This document shows positions 57,999 to 64,000 of a stretch of 64,000 bases of DNA, piece after piece. Source of the stretch: a virus. Location: the IMG/VR virus record IMGVR_UViG_3300050821_007659, positions 1-64,000 of that record; one strand, given 5' to 3'. Each line of letters begins with the position of its first letter. Within the stretch, counting starts at the first letter, position 1. The position numbers were made by a program, and so were the translations under genes. Under the pieces are notes generated by a model. The model saw nothing but the letters and a program-made list of their open reading frames with translations. It had not been told where the DNA came from and searched no databases.

Positions 57999-58745
57999 AT
58001 GAGCTTCAGTGCAGGTCGCGCTGCGTGGATGATCGCCATGCAGCTATCGCCGATCGTCCTGACGCGCGGGATTGCGGCCAGCCTCGGGGGCGCGCTGCCG
58101 ATCGTGGCGCTCACCGAAGGCGCCAACTTCATCGGCCAGATCGGCAACCTCATCAACGCCTTCTCAGGCGCCCCGCCGAACCTTGAGGACTTCTTCGCGC
58201 ACTTCGATGTGCTGCCCGGGGGCACGCTGATCAACAATCAGGCGGCCACCATGCCGTTCGCCAACCAGTCGGTTGCGGCCAACGCCATCATCACGCAGCC
58301 GCTCAATATCTCGCTGAAGATGGTCTGCCCCGCGCGCAACCTGGCCGGCGTGTTCACAAAGCTCGCCACCTTGATGGCGCTCAAACTGACGCTCGCGCAG
58401 CACAACAACCTCGGCGGCACCTACACGATCATGACGCCAGCGGGCATCTTCAACGACTGCATCATGACGCCGGCCATGCGCGATATCACGGGCGGCAGCG
58501 GAGACCAGAAACAGCAGGAGTGGCAGTTGGACTTCCTGCAGCCGCTCGTGACGCTGGATGCGGCGCAGAATGCCTTGAACGGGCTGATGCAAAAGCTCAC
58601 CAATGGCACGGCCCTGAGCGGTACGCCGAGCTGGCTCACCGGCGCGGGGCTGCCGGTTGGCAATCCGCTCAGCCTCCTGTCCTCGAGTCTCGTGCCGCAG
58701 TCATCGTTGGGGGCGGGTTCCGCGCTGCAAGCGGCCACACAGTGA
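57999..58745 (+). CDS. baseplate/tail protein
   Basis: 248 residues. Hydrophobic Ala-rich N-terminus and beta domain (LNISLKMVCPARNLAGVFTKL). Between tape measure and hub genes; typical place of a tail-tip or baseplate protein. No motif. Confidence 0.55.
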   Translation: MSFSAGRAAWMIAMQLSPIVLTRGIAASLGGALPIVALTEGANFIGQIGNLINAFSGAPPNLEDFFAHFDVLPGGTLINNQAATMPFANQSVAANAIITQPLNISLKMVCPARNLAGVFTKLATLMALKLTLAQHNNLGGTYTIMTPAGIFNDCIMTPAMRDITGGSGDQKQQEWQLDFLQPLVTLDAAQNALNGLMQKLTNGTALSGTPSWLTGAGLPVGNPLSLLSSSLVPQSSLGAGSALQAATQ

Positions 58746-59224
58746 GCACGTTTGTTGACTTCACGCCGTCCACGACGGAAGTCTTTGCATTCCAGCCCAC
58801 GCTTTCGAATGGCGTGCAATACGCCGCGACCGTGACCTGGAATGTCTTTGGGCAACGCTGGTATCTCACGCTGGCGGATCTGCAGGGTAATCAGATCGTG
58901 ACGCGCGCGCTGTGTGCCAGCGGCCCGCAATTGCCGGGCTCTTTCACCTGGGATGACGGCGTGGCGAGCGTCACGACGACGGGCAACCACAACGTTCCGA
59001 TCGCCTCGCAGGCAGCGATCCGGGTGCTGCAGACCGACAGCGGTTTTGACGGGCAGTACCTTGCGCTTGCAACGGATGCCGCTGCCTTCACTTACCCGTT
59101 GCCAACGGACCCGGGGCAGTCGGCCCCGATCAGCGGGACCGTGAGCTTCGATCTGGATCTACTGGCCGGGTATGGCATCGGGTCGCTTTTCTTCCACTAC
59201 GAGACGCAACAGTTCGAATTCTGA
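58742..59224 (+). CDS. baseplate-associated protein
   Basis: 160 residues from GTG 58742 (GTGA overlap). Beta-rich, DUF-type tail protein pattern (TVTWNVFGQRWYLTLADLQGN). Role unknown; conserved place upstream of the hub. Confidence 0.6.
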   Translation: MSTFVDFTPSTTEVFAFQPTLSNGVQYAATVTWNVFGQRWYLTLADLQGNQIVTRALCASGPQLPGSFTWDDGVASVTTTGNHNVPIASQAAIRVLQTDSGFDGQYLALATDAAAFTYPLPTDPGQSAPISGTVSFDLDLLAGYGIGSLFFHYETQQFEF

Positions 59225-59230
59225 TTTGCT

Positions 59231-60244
59231 GTGAGATATTACGAGCTAACCTGTAGTGACCCCCAGACGGGCGATATCTGGAAGCCCAACTCTACAGACG
59301 GAAAATTGACCAAGAGCGCAGGCGGCTCGACATTCTCCAGCGTCCTGAATGGCAAGAACAATCCGGGCGCACTTAACATCGAGTTTGACCTGCCGAACGT
59401 AGTGCTCGCCAATCCGCAAGGGCAGGCGATCATTCGCGTGTGGGGCGTCGGGCTACAGATGCTCGGACAGGCAGCCGATCTGAACGGACAGAACTTCGTA
59501 TTGCGCGCCGGCATGGGCAAGGGACTGCCACTTGCGAATCCGGCGCAGGCGGGCGTGATCGTTCAGGGGCAGATTTTCCAGGCCTTCGGCAATTGGCAGG
59601 GCACCAATCAAACATTGGATTTGGTCTGCAATCCCGGAGCGCTGCTGCCCGATCAGAATGTCTCGTTCACGTGGAAGGCGGGCAAGACGCTGGCCAGCGC
59701 GTTGTTCGCAACGTTGGCGCAGGCCTTTCCGACCTACAAGGCCAAGATCAATATCTCGCCCAGCTTGGTGCTGGCGAGCGATGAGTACGGCCACTACGAC
59801 ACACTCGCCGACTTCGCGGATTACATTTCCCAGATCAGCAAAATGGTCGGCGGAAAGGCGGTCGGCCCCGACTATCCCGGCGTTGATTTCCACATCGCCG
59901 GTGACACGATCACGGTGACCGATCAAACGACGCCTCCCAAACTCGTGCAGTTGGCCTTCCAGGATCTGATTGGCCAGCCAACGTGGATCGGCGCCACTGC
60001 GATCAGCTTCAAAACGGTGCTGCGTGCGGACATCTCTGTCGGCGATCAGGTGCAGTTCCCGCAAGGCGTGGTGCTGCCCTACGCACTCACCTCCGCCAAG
60101 GCGGCGATCCCGAACGCGCCTTCGCGCAGCAAGATTGCCTTCCAGGGGAAGTTCGTTATCAACGAGGTGCATTACTTCGCCAACTTCCGGCAGCCTGATG
60201 CGGACAGTTGGAATACGTCATTCACGGCGGTGTCGGCCTCATGA
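59231..60244 (+). CDS. baseplate hub protein
   Basis: 337 residues from GTG 59231. Four-domain hub-like beta layout (FDLPNVVLANPQGQAIIRVWG, then a LysM-like turn region) before the spike gene, equivalent to gpD/gp27. ATGA overlap with the spike gene. Confidence 0.6.
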   Translation: MRYYELTCSDPQTGDIWKPNSTDGKLTKSAGGSTFSSVLNGKNNPGALNIEFDLPNVVLANPQGQAIIRVWGVGLQMLGQAADLNGQNFVLRAGMGKGLPLANPAQAGVIVQGQIFQAFGNWQGTNQTLDLVCNPGALLPDQNVSFTWKAGKTLASALFATLAQAFPTYKAKINISPSLVLASDEYGHYDTLADFADYISQISKMVGGKAVGPDYPGVDFHIAGDTITVTDQTTPPKLVQLAFQDLIGQPTWIGATAISFKTVLRADISVGDQVQFPQGVVLPYALTSAKAAIPNAPSRSKIAFQGKFVINEVHYFANFRQPDADSWNTSFTAVSAS

Positions 60245-60873
60245 GCAGCGAGCAGAAGATACCGCTGTCGCGCGCGCTAAGTGCCTTCACGCGCAGCAAG
60301 GCGTTGAGTGAGATCGTCAAGCGCTGGCGCGTACTGCCGGGGCACGTGGTGGCGGTCGCAGGCTCGATCGTCACCATCAATTTCGATGTGCAGGGGCAGA
60401 CGCTGCCGCAGGTGACCATGCCGCTCGCGGGCCCGGAGTACATACGCTATCCCATCCAGGTGGGGGACATGGGCGTTGCTTTGCCCGCCTCCGTCTATCT
60501 CGGGGGTGTGAGCGGGCTCGGCGGCGGAATGGCTGATAAGACGCTGCGGGGTAATCTTGCGACGTTGTGGTGGGTACCAATCAGTAACGCCAACTGGTCT
60601 GCGGTCGATCCGAACGCGGTCACGATCTACGGGCCGAATGGCGTGGCGCTCATGGACACCGCCGGCCACACAAAAGCAACCCTAACACCTGCAGGACTCG
60701 CCGTCACCGCACAGACCTCGATATCGCTCACCGTCGGATCTCACAACATCACGATCGACTCGGCCGGCGTACACATCGATGGGCGCCTGTTCCTGGCACA
60801 CGAGCACACGCCGGGTACGTATGCAGAAAGCGGCGGTTCTGCGGTCACGGGCAACAGCGGCGGTGTGGTCTGA
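60241..60873 (+). CDS. baseplate spike (gpV/gp45-like)
   Basis: 210 residues from ATG 60241. OB-fold N-terminal part (about 30-85), beta-helical middle with DSAGVHIDG-like turns, and a tip with LAHEHTPGTY, the HxH metal site of membrane-piercing spikes. Should form the trimeric needle. Confidence 0.75.
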   Translation: MSSEQKIPLSRALSAFTRSKALSEIVKRWRVLPGHVVAVAGSIVTINFDVQGQTLPQVTMPLAGPEYIRYPIQVGDMGVALPASVYLGGVSGLGGGMADKTLRGNLATLWWVPISNANWSAVDPNAVTIYGPNGVALMDTAGHTKATLTPAGLAVTAQTSISLTVGSHNITIDSAGVHIDGRLFLAHEHTPGTYAESGGSAVTGNSGGVV

Positions 60874-61247
60874 TGCCGCGAACTTGGGGCAGGGTGCCGC
60901 CCGTCCCGGGCGGTAAACCCACGATATGGGTTGAGGTATCGACTGACCCCAACGGAAATAATGACGGGGTGTGGTTGACAACACTCGCGCAGACGCTGCT
61001 GCTCAACCTCGGAGAAAGCCCGTTCAATGCGTCGTTGGGGATTCCGGCCGTGCCGGATGTCATGCAGCAGGTATTTCCGGACTACTACGTGACGCAGATC
61101 CAGCAGATCTATGCGCCGTACTTTGCCTCCTTGAAGATAACGAAACGTGCCACCTCCACGCCCACCTACGACATCCTGGCGATCACGCACCAGGGTGTGG
61201 TGCTGAGCAAGAGCGTATCGCCTACCAGCAGCAACATCCCGGTATAA
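60873..61247 (+). CDS. gp25-like baseplate wedge protein
   Basis: 124 residues, 1-bp overlap with the spike gene. TLAQTLLLNLGESPFNASLGIP is the W/gp25-type EPR-like region (here less canonical). Followed by the J-like gene, the standard order. Confidence 0.65.
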   Translation: MPRTWGRVPPVPGGKPTIWVEVSTDPNGNNDGVWLTTLAQTLLLNLGESPFNASLGIPAVPDVMQQVFPDYYVTQIQQIYAPYFASLKITKRATSTPTYDILAITHQGVVLSKSVSPTSSNIPV

Positions 61248-61248
61248 C

Positions 61249-62469
61249 ATGCCAACCGCCTTCAGCTACAACTTCCCGGTCGTGCTGACGGCGAACGGGC
61301 TGCAGCCACAAAGCCCGCAGTCCCTATTGGATCAGCTGGTCGCGAACGTGACCGTGAGCGCTCCGGGCTACACGATATTGCCCTCGGGATTGGTTGACGA
61401 TATCAGCGGCACGGATGTCGCCGCGATCTCGCTGATTGACCAGGCGAAGGTGGAGACGGTCAATTCTCTGACCCCCTACGGCGCCAACGTCTTCACGCTG
61501 CAGCAGTTGGGCCAGATCTACATTGGGCAGCCGCAGCCAGGCCAGACGACGAACACCTCCGTGCTGGTGGTCTTTACCTCCGTGAGTTACGGGCTCGTGA
61601 TCCCTCAGGGAATCTTGGTCGGGGACGGCACGAACGTCTTCCAAACGCAGACGGGCGGGGTCATCAATAGCCTCGGCAACAGCGCGCCCATCCTGGCCGT
61701 TGCCGTCACTCCGGGGTCCACCTTCGGAGTGCCGCTCAATACTGTGATTCATATCTTGAGCTCGGTACCCGCCGGGCTCGGCGTGAACAATCCCACCGCC
61801 GGCACGCCCGGGGGGGCCTTCGAAACATACTATTCGTATCGCACGCGAGTCTTGCAGGCGGGACTGGTGGCCTGCGTGGGAACGCCCCGCTGCATCAAGA
61901 CACTGATCGGAAAACTGCAACCGGCACAGGCGAACCTCATCGCGGTGCAGCCCGCCAGCGGTGGTCTGCGCGTCATCGTCGCCGTGAACGCAGATCTAAA
62001 CGATATTGCCTACGCGATTTTTTCCTCGGTTGCAGATCCGGCCACATTGCAGGGTTCTGCGGTGTCCTCAGGACGGAATGTCACGGTCAGCCTGTCTGAT
62101 CCTCCGGATACATACAACATCCTCTTGGTCTCGGCACCTTTCCAGAATGTGACGATGGCCATCACATGGAACACGGTGCTGACGAGTTTCACGGGAGGTT
62201 CCGCTTTTGCCTCGTTGGTCCAGGCACCGCTGGCGGCCTACATCAATGGCCTTGGCATTGGGCAGGTTATCAACGTGCTCGAGATGGAAAGAATCTTCCA
62301 GCAAGCCGTAGCCGCCTCGCTTGATCCTGCGCTCCTGACGCGGCTGGTATTCGTCGTGTCGATTAACCTCACGCCAACGGCCCCCGCCTCGGGAACGTTT
62401 GCGATCTCCGGAGATCCTGAGAGCTATTTCACCTGTCTGCCCAGCAACATCGTGGTTGCGCAGGGATAA
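61249..62469 (+). CDS. baseplate J-like protein
   Basis: 406 residues. N-terminal helical start, LDQLVANVTVSAPGY, a central beta domain with GILVGDGTNVFQT, and ASGGLRVIVAVN near 235. Pattern of J/gp47-like wedge proteins. Confidence 0.8.
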   Translation: MPTAFSYNFPVVLTANGLQPQSPQSLLDQLVANVTVSAPGYTILPSGLVDDISGTDVAAISLIDQAKVETVNSLTPYGANVFTLQQLGQIYIGQPQPGQTTNTSVLVVFTSVSYGLVIPQGILVGDGTNVFQTQTGGVINSLGNSAPILAVAVTPGSTFGVPLNTVIHILSSVPAGLGVNNPTAGTPGGAFETYYSYRTRVLQAGLVACVGTPRCIKTLIGKLQPAQANLIAVQPASGGLRVIVAVNADLNDIAYAIFSSVADPATLQGSAVSSGRNVTVSLSDPPDTYNILLVSAPFQNVTMAITWNTVLTSFTGGSAFASLVQAPLAAYINGLGIGQVINVLEMERIFQQAVAASLDPALLTRLVFVVSINLTPTAPASGTFAISGDPESYFTCLPSNIVVAQG

Positions 62470-62475
62470 GAGTTT

Positions 62476-63129
62476 GTGCTGACGACCACAATCCCCGCGT
62501 ATCTCTATCAGGAGTACGCGGACGATGACAATCTGCAGGCGTTCATCGATGCCTACAACCAAGCCACGCAAACCTACGTCGATTGGTTCAACACCGTCGG
62601 CCTGCCGTTCTATCCGGGACTGAACGGGCCGCTGCTCGACTGGGTGGTGCAGGGCCTCTACGGCATGACGCGGCCGTCATTCCTGTCACCTGCGATTGCG
62701 CTGGGGCCGCTCAACACCGTGCCTCTCAATACGCCGGGCTATCCGCTCAATGCCTTTACGCCGGCCGCCGGCTATTCGATCAGCGACGACGCATTCAAAC
62801 GCATCGTCACCTGGAATTTCTTCAAGGGCGACGGCAAGCGATTCTGCATGCGCTGGTTGAAGCGCCGTGTCATGCGCTTCCTGGTGGGCACCAATGGCCT
62901 GGACCCGAATCCCGCGCTGCCGGGATTCATTGTGGGCACCGAGAACACGTCCGCCATCAGTGCGCACGTGGTGAGCGGCACACTGACAGTCGCCATCAGT
63001 CAATCGCAATTGTCGGCCGTGGGGGGCGCCATGCCCGGGATTCTGAATCTGTTTCAGCTCGCCTTCCAAGGTGGCGTGCTCGATTTGCCCGCCCAATTTA
63101 CTTCGTACATCGTCAGCATCAACCCGTGA
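62476..63129 (+). CDS. tail protein I-like baseplate protein
   Basis: 217 residues from GTG 62476. Helical YLYQEYADDDNLQAFIDAYN and LDWVVQGLYGM, then KRIVTWNFFKGDGKRFCMRW; matches gpI/DUF2612-type proteins placed between J and the fibre. Confidence 0.7.
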   Translation: MLTTTIPAYLYQEYADDDNLQAFIDAYNQATQTYVDWFNTVGLPFYPGLNGPLLDWVVQGLYGMTRPSFLSPAIALGPLNTVPLNTPGYPLNAFTPAAGYSISDDAFKRIVTWNFFKGDGKRFCMRWLKRRVMRFLVGTNGLDPNPALPGFIVGTENTSAISAHVVSGTLTVAISQSQLSAVGGAMPGILNLFQLAFQGGVLDLPAQFTSYIVSINP

Positions 63130-63139
63130 GGAGAGCGTC

Positions 63140-64000
63140 TTGACCCGCCGGCTGTACACCAACAGGACCTCTACGACTCTCGCGGCCGGCATTTCCAACA
63201 CCGCTACGAGCCTCTCGGTGACGCCCGGCGGGGGGGCGTCATTTCCAAATCCCGGAGCGGGTTACGAATTCACGGCGACCTTGCAGAGCGCCACTACGCC
63301 TAGCATCAACGAAGTGGTTCTCGTGTCCGTTCGCTCGAGTGATGTGTTCACGATCGCGCGTGGCCAGGAAGGAACGACCGCACTGGCCTGGAGTGCCGGC
63401 GATATTCTGGCCCTCCTACCCACGGCCGGCGACATGGCCGCCTTCGCGCAGTTCGATGATTTGCAGGCGCAGGGGGCGAACTATGCGATCGACACCGGGG
63501 CGGCCAATGCCTACGTCGTAGGGCTCACGCCTGCGGTCACGAGTCACGTCGTCGGCATGCCGATCCGCTGGAAGGCCACGCACGCCAACGTGGCGGGCGC
63601 CTCGACGTTCAACGACGGGGCGGGTGCAGCAGCCCTGGTGCTGAATTCGGGGACGCCACCACCCGCCGGTGCCATTCTTCCGGGCGCCCTCTACACCTCG
63701 GTCTGGAACGGCACGAGTTTCTTCCTGTATGGGTCGGTGACGGTCTACGGCTTGAGCGCCCAGGAGCTCGCGGCCACGGGCGGCACCTCTCCGGCCGATT
63801 ACAGTTATCCGCCCGGGCACATACTGAGGTACGGGATCAACACGACTCCGGGCACCACCGACATGACGGCGGCCTTCAATGCGGCCTGCATGTACACCAC
63901 GCCGTATACGCTGCCCGGCATGTTGGCCGACATCAACGCCCCGCCTGGCCAGTACGCGATCAACGGCACGGTCTACGTACGCAAGGGCCAACGGATTCGC
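63140..64000 (+). CDS. tail fibre/spike, N-terminal part (cut by window edge)
   Basis: Open frame of 287 codons from TTG 63140, with GAGGAG 6-10 nt upstream, running off the right edge. N-terminal baseplate-attachment region (1-90: SVTPGGGASFP, FTIARGQEGTTALAW), then DYSYPPGHILRYGI and a TTDMTAAFNAAC segment that opens pectate-lyase-like spikes. Likely the main receptor-binding protein. Confidence 0.65.
   Translation, partial: MTRRLYTNRTSTTLAAGISNTATSLSVTPGGGASFPNPGAGYEFTATLQSATTPSINEVVLVSVRSSDVFTIARGQEGTTALAWSAGDILALLPTAGDMAAFAQFDDLQAQGANYAIDTGAANAYVVGLTPAVTSHVVGMPIRWKATHANVAGASTFNDGAGAAALVLNSGTPPPAGAILPGALYTSVWNGTSFFLYGSVTVYGLSAQELAATGGTSPADYSYPPGHILRYGINTTPGTTDMTAAFNAACMYTTPYTLPGMLADINAPPGQYAINGTVYVRKGQRIR

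Overview
The window looks like a temperate contractile-tailed (myovirus-like) prophage of a high-GC proteobacterium, lying head-to-head with the integrase end of a second mobile element. The phage assignment rests on recognisable proteins: lambda-type integrase and excisionase, YqaJ exonuclease, CI/Cro-like switch, terminases, DUF1073-type portal, DUF2184-type capsid protein, DUF3383-type sheath, spike, gp25-like wedge and J-like baseplate proteins. The host assignment is only inference from GC-rich codon use and gene families. No tRNA, rRNA or CRISPR array was recognised.

Left element (1-7164): leftward small phage-type genes ending in an HNH nuclease cut by the window edge; a convergent pair of a Gly-Gly-Lys/Arg-rich basic protein and an XRE-ImmA/IrrE regulator with an upstream partner gene; an IS1-type transposase; a HicB/HicA-like pair; a small XRE repressor; a lipoprotein; and a tyrosine integrase. 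An integrase-rich junction (about 7165-7384) separates it from the main prophage.

Main prophage, early left operon (19424 down to 7385, minus strand): about 27 tightly packed, mostly ATGA/GTGA-overlapping genes run from promoter PL through many small zinc or membrane proteins, YqaJ exonuclease with a putative annealing partner, a coiled-coil protein, a protein with an SSB-like acidic tail and an ECF-type sigma factor to xis and int. Switch region (19425-20962): two operators at PL and three at PR (ACAACC-NN-GGTTGT) surround a short CI-like repressor and a membrane zinc-ribbon/OB protein; a YdaS/Cro-like gene starts the rightward operon. Early right operon (20699-28023): small genes, an HNH/AP2 nuclease, an O-like initiator containing 11-bp repeats (likely origin), a P-like protein, a RuvC-like resolvase and unknown genes.

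Late region (28212-64000, plus strand): terminases, then an unusual ~11 kb cassette of exported, repeat-rich and glycosidase-like proteins placed before the portal. Its first large gene is interrupted by two group I introns flanking a 21-nt exon, followed by a free-standing HNH gene. Then come portal, head morphogenesis, NUDIX-DUF2213 protease fusion, scaffold-like protein, capsid, connectors, a signal-peptide beta-helix tailspike, sheath, tube, frameshifted chaperone, a transglycosylase-bearing tape measure, baseplate and the start of a tail fibre cut by the right edge. Lysis genes are not in the window.
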